From Bacteroidota bacterium (GTDB lineage: Bacteria > Bacteroidota > Bacteroidia > Flavobacteriales_D > Crocinitomicaceae): DNA of 64,000 nucleotides. A model generated the notes under the pieces. The model was given only the letters and a program-made list of their open reading frames with translations, searched no databases and had not been told where the DNA came from. The translations under genes and the position numbers were made by a program. The DNA lies in the NCBI GenBank assembly GCA_024280155.1, contig JAJRQQ010000079.1, positions 18,520-82,519 on the forward strand, read 5' to 3'. This document shows positions 19,282-28,603 of the stretch, piece after piece. How positions within the stretch are numbered: position 1 is the stretch's first letter; each line of letters begins with the position of its first letter.

Positions 19282-19647
19282 ATGAAAACACTATACGATG
19301 AAATTGGGCAAGAAAGATTATTTCAAATGATTGATCGTTTTTATGACACTTTATTTACGACATCAAGTATTAAAAATTTATTTGATGAAGCACAACATGA
19401 AAGTATTCGAACGAAGCAAAAGATGTTCCTTTCCCAATTTTTAGGTGGACCTGATTTATATTCTCAAGAATATGGTCATCCTAAAATGAAATTGAGACAC
19501 ATGCCACATAAAATAACCAATGAAGCCAAAGATGAATGGTTGAGGTGTATGAAGTTAGCGATTGACTCTATGGAGTTCGAGAATAATCTAGGGGAGGCGC
19601 TCTATAACTGTTTTCCTCAGGTTGCCAGTCACATGGTGAATAGTTAG
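19282..19647 (+). CDS. Group II truncated hemoglobin-like
   Basis: LYDEIGQERLFQMIDRFYDTLF...QKMFLSQFLGGPDLYSQEYGHPKMKLRHMPHKI. Confidence 0.88.
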   Translation: MKTLYDEIGQERLFQMIDRFYDTLFTTSSIKNLFDEAQHESIRTKQKMFLSQFLGGPDLYSQEYGHPKMKLRHMPHKITNEAKDEWLRCMKLAIDSMEFENNLGEALYNCFPQVASHMVNS

Positions 19648-19684
19648 TTTTTTGTATTTTAGTTGAAAATTTAAAATAAAAGAA

Positions 19685-19906
19685 ATGAAAAAAGGATTGA
19701 TTTTAGCAGGTTTTGCATTGTTATTATTTACTTCATGTAAAAAAGATTATACGTGTGAATGCTATGTGTCTGGATCTTCAATTGTTTTGGAAACGTATCA
19801 GTTGAAAAACATGAAAGAGAAAGATGCGGAAGCAAAATGTGACTCATATGATGGTACAGTTAATTTAGCAGGGCAAATTGTATCTAAAGATTGTGTCTTA
19901 GAATGA
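19685..19906 (+). CDS. Small Cys-containing lipoprotein, hypothetical
   Basis: MKKGLILAGFALLLFTSCKKDYTCECYV lipobox. Confidence 0.65.
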   Translation: MKKGLILAGFALLLFTSCKKDYTCECYVSGSSIVLETYQLKNMKEKDAEAKCDSYDGTVNLAGQIVSKDCVLE

Positions 19907-19929
19907 CTTTTTAACTTATTTTTAATTAT

Positions 19930-20541
19930 ATGAATGTTTTTGAAAGTTTATTTTTGAATGCGAATTTTTCTTGGACATGGAGTAAAATCATTCCTTATTT
20001 ACTCACTTTCTTACTTGGATTGTTTGCTGTTTTTTTGTTAAAGAAAAGACTTTCCAATTTTGGAGTTGTACTTCGATTGTTTTTCAAAATTTTTACTTTT
20101 TGTTTTTTCTTTTTACTCTATTTTTCATTTTATCCGATTTATGAAGGAGATTTTACAAATTCTTCCACTCAAATTGAGCGAACTCAAGAAAATAATGAAC
20201 TTTCTGGAAAAAAAATAGTCGTACTTTCTATCCCTGGCTGTCCTTTTTGCTATGAGTCAATTGGGAGAATGAAGGGGTTGATTAAGCGAAATCCTTTCTT
20301 GAAAGTAGAATATCTTGTTTGTAGTGAGGATGAATCTACACTTGATTGGTACAAAGAAGAGTCGGGAGATCTAATAAACGTTTCTTTGGCAAAGAATGCT
20401 AAAGAAATGGTTGAATTAGCGAAAGGTTCTTTTCCTACTTTCGTTCTTGTAAATGGAGAGAATGAACTAAAAGTCTGGTCGAATAATTCATTTGGTGTTC
20501 TAGCGATGGATGAAATCGAAGAAGTGCTAGGGACTCATTAA
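19930..20541 (+). CDS. Membrane-anchored thioredoxin-like protein with CPFC motif
   Basis: N-terminal TM segments, then KKIVVLSIPGCPFCYESIGRMKGL...GSFPTFVLVNGENELKVW. Confidence 0.65.
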   Translation: MNVFESLFLNANFSWTWSKIIPYLLTFLLGLFAVFLLKKRLSNFGVVLRLFFKIFTFCFFFLLYFSFYPIYEGDFTNSSTQIERTQENNELSGKKIVVLSIPGCPFCYESIGRMKGLIKRNPFLKVEYLVCSEDESTLDWYKEESGDLINVSLAKNAKEMVELAKGSFPTFVLVNGENELKVWSNNSFGVLAMDEIEEVLGTH

Positions 20542-20864
20542 GTTGACTGCAAAAAGAAAGAGCAAACTCGGGAGAGCTGCTCTTTCATAACCTAACCTAA
20601 CCACTATTCACTGAAAAAGATTATAATCTGATATGAAATCAAGATTATTTTCAATCTTTACAGAACAAATATAGTTATACTTTTCCGATTCAAAAACCTT
20701 TTTTTATCAAAAAAAGCACACTTTAAACGCTTGTATTTACAATGAATTAATGAATTTAATTTTCAAAGAACAAAAAATCAGTTTAATAGTTTAAAAAAGG
20801 TATTTCATAGAAAGTAAATGAAATAACTCTTGGATTCCTAACTTTGTTTTTGCAGGAATAATTT

Positions 20865-23800
20865 TTAAATATTACTTTTTAATTCCCAGTTAAAAACTTT
20901 ATAGATCCATGCTTTTAATTGAAACATTAGTAGATATAATGAAGGAATGATGATTAACGTTAGAAATGTTGCAAAGGTTAATCCGTATATAATCGCCCAT
21001 GACATTGGTGCAAAGAATGCGTTATTGTCTCCACCAAAATATATTTTAGCATCGTAGGTTGTGAAGAAACTAAAAAAGTCAATATTGAAACCAATGGCTA
21101 ACGGAATCAATCCTAAAATGGTAGTAATAGCAGTCAGTAATACGGGTCTCAGCCTTGTCTTTCCACCTTCAATAGCAGCTTTTACAATTTCTTCATACGG
21201 TAGTATTTCATCGTCACTTAAACCGAATTCTTCTCTTTTTCTTTTCCGAATTAGGTTCGTGTAATCAATGAGAACAATAGCATTATTAACGACTACTCCA
21301 GCCAAAGAAATAATTCCAATCATTGTCATCATAATTACAAAATTTTGACGTGAAATTAAAAGACCGAGTAGAACTCCAATCAATGATAAAACGACCGTAA
21401 GCATAATCACTGCGGGCATTGAATATGAGTTAAATTGAGCAACAATAATCAACAGAATCAAGAATACAGCAATCAATAAAGCTTTGCTCAAGAATGCCAT
21501 CTCCTTAGCTTGTTCCTCATTTTGCCCTGAGAATGTATACTCTACACCAGTTTTAATGTTTCCTTCTTTCTCATATTTAGTCATGATTGTTTTTAATTGC
21601 TGAACAATTTCATTGGCATTTTCTCCTTCTGTTACATTAGATGTAATCATTACTAATGGTACTTGGTCTTTTCGAACTACACCAGTATAAGAAGAAACTT
21701 CCTCGGGAGCATGTATCACAGAACGAATAGGGATGTTTAATAATTTCCCCTTATTGTTTCTGAAAATCAAACGCTGATCCAATAGTGCATCTAAGCTTTC
21801 TCTATTTTTCTTGTTAAATTTTACGACTAAGTCGTAAGATTCTTCATCCAATGTGTAGGTAGAAATGTCTTCACCTAAAAGAGCTTTTCTGATTGCCATT
21901 CCAACTTGAAAAGTCGATGCGTTCAACTTCCGAATCTGATCACGGTCCACATGAATTGGGATCTCAGGACGATTTAATTCTACATTTAATTTTAGTTTCT
22001 CAATTCCTTTGACATTTTTATGATCCAAAAATATTTTAATTTTATTGGCTTCGATTATTAAATCTTTGTAATCACCTCTTCCTGTAATATTTAAACTAAC
22101 AGGGGCACCTTGTGGCGGACCTTCTTTGTTTTTCGTCGCAGATATTTCAATTTCAGCTGTAAATTTATTCTTTAAGTCGGCTTGAATTTTTTTCAAAACA
22201 TCAGAAGTTAATATCCCACGTCTGAATTGAGATTCTGCAAAGTTAATCGTCACCCGACCTTTGTGTGGTGTGTTTCCCATAGCTACTCCTTGCGATGGGT
22301 CACTTGTACCTTCTCCAACCTGTGCGATAATAGATTGTATCAATTGTTCATCTTTTGGAATACCGGTAGTGTCATCTGCGTCCATGTATTCTGCCAAAAC
22401 ATTATTCAATCTTTGTTCAACCTCGAGTGTAGTTTCATTGGTCACCTTAATATCCGTCCCAATCGGATGAGAGATAAATACGTTTACATATTTCGGTTGA
22501 TTATCAGGGAAGAAATCAACTTTCGGTGGGAAGAATTTCATTAAAACAACCGAAAGTACCAATAGGATAACAGTTCCAAGAAAGAATTTTCCCGGTTTTT
22601 TTCCGCTCAATGCATAAGATAGAAACTCCCCGTATTTATTCTCAAGTCTTGGCAAGAATCCATTTTGGAATTTTTTAGTTCCAGGTGCAAGTATAAAGTA
22701 GTTAAGTAGAACAATCAATCCTAAGAATACAAATACATTTCCAATTCCATAGGATTTAAAAAGAATAAAAATAACTCCTAAAACAATGAGTACGATTGCA
22801 TTAATCATTACTTTTTTAAACTTTAATTCTGGGTCCCCAACTTTCATATATACAACAGCAAGGACAGGATTTATGACTAAGGCAACAAACAAAGAGGAGC
22901 CCAAAACAATCATCAAAGTGATGGGTAAATATTTCATAAATTCTCCCATAATCCCAGGCCACAATGCTAATGGTAAAAATGCCGCTAATGTTGTGGCTGT
23001 AGATGCAATTATGGGCATGGCAACTTCTCCAACGCCTAGAATTACTGACTCTTTTGCTTTCTTTCCCTCATCCATATGGCGGTATATGTTTTCTACAATC
23101 ACGATACCATTATCAACGAGCATTCCTAATGCTAAAACGAGTGAGAACAGAACCATTACGTTCATTGTTACGCCCATTACATCAAGAATTAAAAAGGACA
23201 AAAACAGAGATAAAGGAATGGCTACTCCAACAAAAAGGGCATTTCTCAATCCTAAGAAGAACAATAGAACGAGAACAACGAGCATAATTCCGAGTAGAAT
23301 GGAATTGACTAAGTTAGAAACCATATCACGCGTATTGTTTGATTGGTCATTGGTTTTTGAGATAATAACGCTTTTCGGAATAGTTCCGTTTTGTTTTGCC
23401 TCAATCAATATCTGTTCAATTTTATCAGATGCATCCAGTAAGTTTTTACCGGCTTGTTTTCGAACGTCGAGCATAACAACAGGTTCTCCAAATTCTCTTG
23501 CATACGAAGTTGTATCGCCATTGCCAAAGTATACGTAGGCAATATCAGATAAGTGAACAGGAAGAAAATCGTCTTGCTTTACAATCAGTTGTCCTAATTC
23601 TTCAGCATCTTTAAATTCACCTTCAATACGGATCGTTTTTCGAACTCCATCGGAAAGTAATTCTCCACCAGGAATGGTTTGATGCTCCGCTCTAACGGCA
23701 TTTTGAATGTCTTCGATGGTAACATTAACGGATTGTGCCTTAATTGGATCAACTTCTATTGTCAATTCTTGGTCTTGTACACCACGAATGTCAACTTCAC

Positions 23801-24332
23801 TTATTTCAGGTAATTCTTCAATCAAATCTTCTAAATCTTCTGCTACATCTTTCAGAATTGCTGCACTTGACCCCCTCAAGTTTATATTCATAATCGGCAT
23901 TTTGGAAGGGTCCATTTCGAAAATGTTTGGTTCAATCGGTAGTTCTGGAAAATCTGGTTTTGTACGAGCATCATCGACGGCATCTTTGACTTTTTGTAAA
24001 GCTTTGTCGACTGTCATCTCAAAGTCAAATTTCACTCGAATAGTAACATACCCATTAACGGCATTGGAGTTTATTTCGTCTACAAGTTTAATTCCACCGA
24101 CTTCTTTTTCAATCGTCTTAGCAATTTTTTCGGCCATGTATTTTGGTGAAGAACCCGGCTTTGCAATCCCAATATAAATCTCTGGAATTTGTATTTCTGG
24201 AAAGTTTTCTTTCGGCATCGATTGGTAGGAAAATAAACCTCCAAAGAAAATAATGATGAGAATGAGGAATACTGTTTTTCGATTGTTGACCGCAAGGGTA
24301 GATAAACCGAATCCTTTGTTTTCTTTTGACAT
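20865..24332 (-). CDS. Efflux RND transporter permease
   Basis: 1155 aa, YQSMPKENFPEI...GVVVNNAIVLIDY...RLRPVLLTAITTILGLIPLA. Confidence 0.93.
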   Translation of the reverse strand: MSKENKGFGLSTLAVNNRKTVFLILIIIFFGGLFSYQSMPKENFPEIQIPEIYIGIAKPGSSPKYMAEKIAKTIEKEVGGIKLVDEINSNAVNGYVTIRVKFDFEMTVDKALQKVKDAVDDARTKPDFPELPIEPNIFEMDPSKMPIMNINLRGSSAAILKDVAEDLEDLIEELPEISEVDIRGVQDQELTIEVDPIKAQSVNVTIEDIQNAVRAEHQTIPGGELLSDGVRKTIRIEGEFKDAEELGQLIVKQDDFLPVHLSDIAYVYFGNGDTTSYAREFGEPVVMLDVRKQAGKNLLDASDKIEQILIEAKQNGTIPKSVIISKTNDQSNNTRDMVSNLVNSILLGIMLVVLVLLFFLGLRNALFVGVAIPLSLFLSFLILDVMGVTMNVMVLFSLVLALGMLVDNGIVIVENIYRHMDEGKKAKESVILGVGEVAMPIIASTATTLAAFLPLALWPGIMGEFMKYLPITLMIVLGSSLFVALVINPVLAVVYMKVGDPELKFKKVMINAIVLIVLGVIFILFKSYGIGNVFVFLGLIVLLNYFILAPGTKKFQNGFLPRLENKYGEFLSYALSGKKPGKFFLGTVILLVLSVVLMKFFPPKVDFFPDNQPKYVNVFISHPIGTDIKVTNETTLEVEQRLNNVLAEYMDADDTTGIPKDEQLIQSIIAQVGEGTSDPSQGVAMGNTPHKGRVTINFAESQFRRGILTSDVLKKIQADLKNKFTAEIEISATKNKEGPPQGAPVSLNITGRGDYKDLIIEANKIKIFLDHKNVKGIEKLKLNVELNRPEIPIHVDRDQIRKLNASTFQVGMAIRKALLGEDISTYTLDEESYDLVVKFNKKNRESLDALLDQRLIFRNNKGKLLNIPIRSVIHAPEEVSSYTGVVRKDQVPLVMITSNVTEGENANEIVQQLKTIMTKYEKEGNIKTGVEYTFSGQNEEQAKEMAFLSKALLIAVFLILLIIVAQFNSYSMPAVIMLTVVLSLIGVLLGLLISRQNFVIMMTMIGIISLAGVVVNNAIVLIDYTNLIRKRKREEFGLSDDEILPYEEIVKAAIEGGKTRLRPVLLTAITTILGLIPLAIGFNIDFFSFFTTYDAKIYFGGDNNAFFAPMSWAIIYGLTFATFLTLIIIPSLYLLMFQLKAWIYKVFNWELKSNI

Positions 24333-24353
24333 ATTGCTTTCTTTTTGAATCGA

Positions 24354-25397
24354 TTATTTACTTCTTACTTTGTCCTTGTTCGAAATTCCTCGGGCTCCTT
24401 CAGTTACTACAAGCTGACCTTCTTTTAATTCACTTTTAATCAAAGTTTCGCCATCGTATTTTTGAATAACCGTAACATTTATTTTTTGAACAACATATTC
24501 TTCTCCAGCTTTCTTTGCTGCGAAAACATAGTCATTATTGTCTTGATCTTTCAAAATACTTTTAGAAGGGATAACGAAACCATTCTCTACTTTATAATCG
24601 GTGATTGCAACTTCCGCCAACATATTTGGGATAAGAAATGTGTTATTATTAATGGTAGAACGTACGTAGAAAGTCCGGTTGGTTGGATTGATGTAATTGC
24701 CAATACTTGTTACATAAAGTTGGACACTTGTGTCCGAGTAGTTCGGGAAAGTTACAGTCATCATTGTGCCCACTTTTACACGAGTGATGTGTTTTTCGGA
24801 TAAAGAAGCAATCAAATTTACTGTAGAATTATTTACCAATCGAACAATAGGTGTTTGTGGACCAGCCATTTGCCCTTTTTTAGCAAACACATCATCTATA
24901 ATCCCAGAGAATGGAGCAGTAATTGTTGCTTTTCTTCTTTGAGAATTGAGTGATTTCTTTTTCGCCTTTAATGAATTTACCTGGTTTTGTGCCGTTCTGA
25001 GTTCAAACTCTGAGCCAACACCTCTTTTTGATAATTCTTCCTGCTTTGAAAGCATGTATTCAGCATAACTGAGCTGAGGCTCAATTTCTTCCGCATTGGC
25101 ATTTAGTATCTCACGATCGATGGTTGCAATAACTTGTCCTTTTCGTACAGTTTGACCTTCCTTTACTTTTATAGAAGTAACTAAACCTCCCATTTCAGCG
25201 GTTAAAAGTACATCTTGGTCAGTTTCAATATTCCCTTGAACTCTAATTTTGTGAATAAATGTTTTCTTTAAAACAGGTGACAAATGAACAAGAGGAGCCA
25301 ATTGTGTTACTTCTTTTTTATTTTCCTCTTCCTCTTTGCAAGATGGTAGCAAAAGAATACTTGAAATAGCGATGAGTATTATTGTTTTTAAATTCAT
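24354..25397 (-). CDS. Efflux RND periplasmic adaptor subunit (MFP)
   Basis: Lipoprotein; GLVTSIKVKEGQTVRKGQVIATID...ATITAPFSGIIDDVFAKKGQM. Confidence 0.92.
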   Translation of the reverse strand: MNLKTIILIAISSILLLPSCKEEEENKKEVTQLAPLVHLSPVLKKTFIHKIRVQGNIETDQDVLLTAEMGGLVTSIKVKEGQTVRKGQVIATIDREILNANAEEIEPQLSYAEYMLSKQEELSKRGVGSEFELRTAQNQVNSLKAKKKSLNSQRRKATITAPFSGIIDDVFAKKGQMAGPQTPIVRLVNNSTVNLIASLSEKHITRVKVGTMMTVTFPNYSDTSVQLYVTSIGNYINPTNRTFYVRSTINNNTFLIPNMLAEVAITDYKVENGFVIPSKSILKDQDNNDYVFAAKKAGEEYVVQKINVTVIQKYDGETLIKSELKEGQLVVTEGARGISNKDKVRSK

Positions 25398-25401
25398 TTT
25401 A

Positions 25402-26724
25402 TTATTGTTTTGACAAGATGTTGTTGTATAATTTTTCGATGGTTAATTTTGCGTTGAATAAATCAATCATAGAACCAATGTATTGTGCTTGAGCAATCAT
25501 TAACTGATTATGTTTTTGTGTAACTTGAATACTATTTCCCTTTCCAATCTTTTCTTTCGTAATGGCATTATTGTAAATAGAATAAGCTAAAGCAACATTT
25601 TCTTCCTGTAAATCGTATTTACTTTGCGCTCCTCTTAAGTTGTTTTTTAGTTGAAGTTCCTGAAATTGCAAACTTTGTTCTAGTTGTGTCAACTGGTTTT
25701 CAGTGTTCATGAGTCGAACTTTTGCTTGAGAAGTTCTTGCATATCTCGACATTCCTGAGAAAATGGGTATGTTCAATTGCAGTCCCCAAAGTGTTTGTTG
25801 ATACCATTTTTCATTGGCGAAAAAATTAAATTCATTGCGGAAAGCATTGTAACTCTGTTGGAAAAATGCATTTAAAGTAGGAAGATTAGCAAACTTATTA
25901 TTCTTAACATCGAGAGAAGTCAATTTAACTTGTTTCTCAAGAATTGAATAGGAAATGTTGCTATGAATGTCACCATTCGAAATTGATTTTTTTTCAAGTA
26001 ATTCGTCGAGTGAATTGGATATTGAAATAGAATCACTCATTGGATAACCCATTGCCAATTTTAGCATGTTTAGGGCATTTAAATGATTAATTTCAGCAGA
26101 GGTTTTAACAGACTTTGCATTAATTAGAGAATAATTTAACTGATCCATGTCTTCCTGAGTCATTAAACCTAGTTCTAAATAATTCTGCTGTTTTTCGATG
26201 AGTTTCTCTGTCGTAATGACCAATGAGTCAGCAAAAACTAAGTTTTGTTTAACAACAGCAACCAATTCATAGGCTTGAATTACTTTGAAAATAACATCTT
26301 CTTTCGATTTAAAAGTTACATCTTTCTGAAATTCTTCAAAAAATTTAGAAGCTTGTAAACCTACGATGTATGATCCATTGAAAATCAATTGATTTACTTG
26401 TAATTTTCCCGTAGAAGTATATTCTGTACCAGCCTGGAATGCAACCACAGAACCCTCGGGGGCATTAGGGTTAAAGAATTTTGCATCTAGCACAGAAACA
26501 GGACGATTGATAAAGTTGTTAAATGAACCATCAATGCTAATTTGAGGTAACCCCATTCCTCTTGTTTCAATAATTTTTAGCCTTGCGATTTCGATAGCAT
26601 TATTTGCTTCTGAAACACTTAAATTATTTTCCAAAGCATAAGCTTTAGCATCTTCTAATGAGAATTTTTGTCCGTGAGCTATCGCTGCGAAAAGAGCAAA
26701 GGCGATTATAATAATGTTCTTCAT
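25402..26724 (-). CDS. TolC-family outer membrane efflux protein
   Basis: FSLEDAKAYALENNLSVSEANNAIEIARLKI...RGMGLPQISIDGSFNN; operon position. Confidence 0.9.
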   Translation of the reverse strand: MKNIIIIAFALFAAIAHGQKFSLEDAKAYALENNLSVSEANNAIEIARLKIIETRGMGLPQISIDGSFNNFINRPVSVLDAKFFNPNAPEGSVVAFQAGTEYTSTGKLQVNQLIFNGSYIVGLQASKFFEEFQKDVTFKSKEDVIFKVIQAYELVAVVKQNLVFADSLVITTEKLIEKQQNYLELGLMTQEDMDQLNYSLINAKSVKTSAEINHLNALNMLKLAMGYPMSDSISISNSLDELLEKKSISNGDIHSNISYSILEKQVKLTSLDVKNNKFANLPTLNAFFQQSYNAFRNEFNFFANEKWYQQTLWGLQLNIPIFSGMSRYARTSQAKVRLMNTENQLTQLEQSLQFQELQLKNNLRGAQSKYDLQEENVALAYSIYNNAITKEKIGKGNSIQVTQKHNQLMIAQAQYIGSMIDLFNAKLTIEKLYNNILSKQ

Positions 26725-27320
26725 AAAGCTTTATTTAATATTAAACGACCTTTTTCGTTAGCCATTCCGTTCAATTGAAAACGCGTGATTTCACTAAATA
26801 AACTGTCAATTTTAAATGTTGGCCATGGGAAAATATCAGGGTTCATTATCATATCTGTTGAAACGACATATTGACGTCCGATAATCTCATGATTCAAATC
26901 AGTTCTATAAATACCTTCATTAATTCCTCTTTTTATATTTTCAATCATCATATCTAAAACAAAGTTCCATTTATGGTCATCGATTATTTTCCAGGCGTCT
27001 ATGTGATATTTCTGTAAATCATAAAACACAGAAGGATTAATTTGTCCTATATTTTCCACCACAGATTTATTAACTGCAATCATTTCCTCAATAGCATTGT
27101 CGGATAAATCCCGACAGTTTTGACACATTTCTTTTTCAAATGAAATTTTACTTGCAATAATGGAACGAACCAAATGATTTTTATCCTCGAAATATTTATA
27201 AATTGTTTTCTTCGAAATTCCCAATTCTCGTGCAAGGTCTTCCATCGTAACGCTTTTTATTCCATTGCGCATGTAGACGGAGGTTGCACGTTCAATAATT
27301 TCTAATTTTTTATCTTCCAT
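26721..27320 (-). CDS. TetR/AcrR-family regulator (start adjusted to ATG at 27320)
   Basis: IIERATSVYMRNGIKSVTMEDLARELGISKKTIYKYFEDKNHLV HTH; upstream TTG extension overlaps a -7 box. Confidence 0.9.
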   Translation of the reverse strand: MEDKKLEIIERATSVYMRNGIKSVTMEDLARELGISKKTIYKYFEDKNHLVRSIIASKISFEKEMCQNCRDLSDNAIEEMIAVNKSVVENIGQINPSVFYDLQKYHIDAWKIIDDHKWNFVLDMMIENIKRGINEGIYRTDLNHEIIGRQYVVSTDMIMNPDIFPWPTFKIDSLFSEITRFQLNGMANEKGRLILNKAL

Positions 27321-27324
27321 TTTG

Positions 27325-27332
27325 CAAATATA
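27325..27332 (-). promoter_or_regulatory. -7 element TATATTTG for tetR, 4 nt from the ATG (leaderless candidate)
   Basis: Minus strand TATATTTGcaaaATGGAAGAT. Confidence 0.55.
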
Positions 27333-27341
27333 AGTCAAAAT

Positions 27342-27385
27342 AACACAACGGAAACTATTTTGCTTAAAAAAGTTTCCGCTGTGTT
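27342..27385. promoter_or_regulatory. Candidate TetR-family operator, inverted repeat with 15-bp arms
   Basis: AACACAACGGAAACT-N14-AGTTTCCGCTGTGTT, 14/15 arm match, between divergent tetR and rnhA. Confidence 0.7.
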
Positions 27386-27410
27386 ACTGTTATTTTTAAT
27401 ATCTTCGTGT

Positions 27411-27902
27411 ATGGTTCAAAATTTAGTAGAGATTTTCACCGATGGTTCTGCCAAGGGGAATCCAGGAAGAGGTGGGTATGGAATAGTGATGCGCTTTAAA
27501 GGTAAAGAGATTGAAATTGCTCAAGGTTACAGAATGACCACGAATAATCGAATGGAACTAATGGCTGTGATTGTGGCTTTAGAAACTTTAAAAACGAATA
27601 AATATCCAGTAAAAATTTATTCTGACTCTAAATATGTGATTGATGCCATTGAAAAAGGTTGGGTATTTAATTGGCAGAAAAAAGGGTTTAAAGGGAAGAA
27701 AAATGAAGACCTTTGGAAAAGGTATTTAAAACTTCATCCTAAATTTGATATTTCCTTTGAGTGGGTAAGGGGGCATAATGGTCATCCAGAGAATGAACGT
27801 TGTGATGTTTTAGCTTTTAATGTTGCAGATAGTGGGAATTATCTGGTGGATGAATTCTTTGAAGAATATCAAAGAAAAGAAAAAGGTCCTTTGTTTGGTT
27901 AA
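27411..27902 (+). CDS. rnhA: Ribonuclease HI (start adjusted to ATG at 27411)
   Basis: VEIFTDGSAKGNPGRGGYGIVMRFKG...TTNNRMELMAVIVALETLK...WVRGHNGHPENERCD. Confidence 0.93.
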   Translation: MVQNLVEIFTDGSAKGNPGRGGYGIVMRFKGKEIEIAQGYRMTTNNRMELMAVIVALETLKTNKYPVKIYSDSKYVIDAIEKGWVFNWQKKGFKGKKNEDLWKRYLKLHPKFDISFEWVRGHNGHPENERCDVLAFNVADSGNYLVDEFFEEYQRKEKGPLFG

Positions 27903-28588
27903 CCGACCTTGTCGAGTTCGATTTGACACGCTTTAAAGAAGGTGTAAAATAAAGGATGAGGCAGTTCTCTTGTACTTGATATTTGAGGACTGAATCCTGT
28001 CGCTACAAAAAACGGGTGACTCTTTAAACTGATTATTTCAGCGTCTTCAAATTGATTGTAGGCTTCTATGTCTGCAACATCTTCTGTCGAAGAATGTACT
28101 AACTGAGGGTACATACTAAATCTAGAGCTTGTTAATTCTATTGTTGAGTAATTTTGATAAAGCATTCGGAAAGATTCAGAATGAGGAGAAATATTAATTT
28201 TCTCAAAATGTTGCCCCTCTACTAGATTATCAGAGATTAATTTCTCTTGTTGAGAACTCAGTCGATACATATTAATGAGCACGTCGAGTAGAATTGAAAA
28301 AGGTTCCCCATTCACAAGAACAGGTGTTTGAATTTTGATTAATTCTTTTAGTATTCCGTGAAGGAAAAAAGGATTTAAAATTGGACCTGGAGCAACGATG
28401 TAGCCATCATATTCTTGGTATTGCTGTCGCTTAAACTTAACAACTTCATTTAGTTTTATCCAATAATAATTAATTTCGATGTCTAAAAAATGAGCAGAAT
28501 GGTCAATGGCTAAATTTGTTGCATGGTGAGAGTTATAACTAAAGTTAAAATCTCCAATGATTGCTATTTTTAGGCTTTGCCCCATCAA
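27899..28588 (-). CDS. CTP-synthase C-terminal-region-related, class I glutamine amidotransferase-like protein without the nucleophile Cys
   Basis: LKIAIIGDFNFSYNSHHATNLAI...YDGYIVAPGPI...TPVLVNGEPFSILLDV...HPFFVATGFSPQISSTRELPHPLF. Confidence 0.65.
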   Translation of the reverse strand: MMGQSLKIAIIGDFNFSYNSHHATNLAIDHSAHFLDIEINYYWIKLNEVVKFKRQQYQEYDGYIVAPGPILNPFFLHGILKELIKIQTPVLVNGEPFSILLDVLINMYRLSSQQEKLISDNLVEGQHFEKINISPHSESFRMLYQNYSTIELTSSRFSMYPQLVHSSTEDVADIEAYNQFEDAEIISLKSHPFFVATGFSPQISSTRELPHPLFYTFFKACQIELDKVG

Positions 28589-28603
28589 CGTTAAAATTAA
28601 ATT

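Noticed and set aside
20560-20590. GAAAGAGCA...TGCTCTTTC hairpin as a novel small RNA
   Set aside because: Better explained as a 3' hairpin/terminator of the 19930..20541 gene; no separate promoter evident.
22786-23538. 250-aa plus-strand ORF opposite the RND permease
   Set aside because: Antisense shadow ORF of a clear RND coding region; composition (Thr/Ile/Asn/Ser-rich) is typical of reverse-frame translation.
23707-24177. 156-aa plus-strand ORF opposite the RND permease
   Set aside because: Same antisense shadow effect; no recognisable domain.
27360-27410. RNase HI with a lipoprotein signal peptide (MLKKVSAVLLLFLISSC)
   Set aside because: The extension from TTG 27360 overlaps the inverted-repeat operator and rnhA promoter region; RNase HI homology starts right after ATG 27411.
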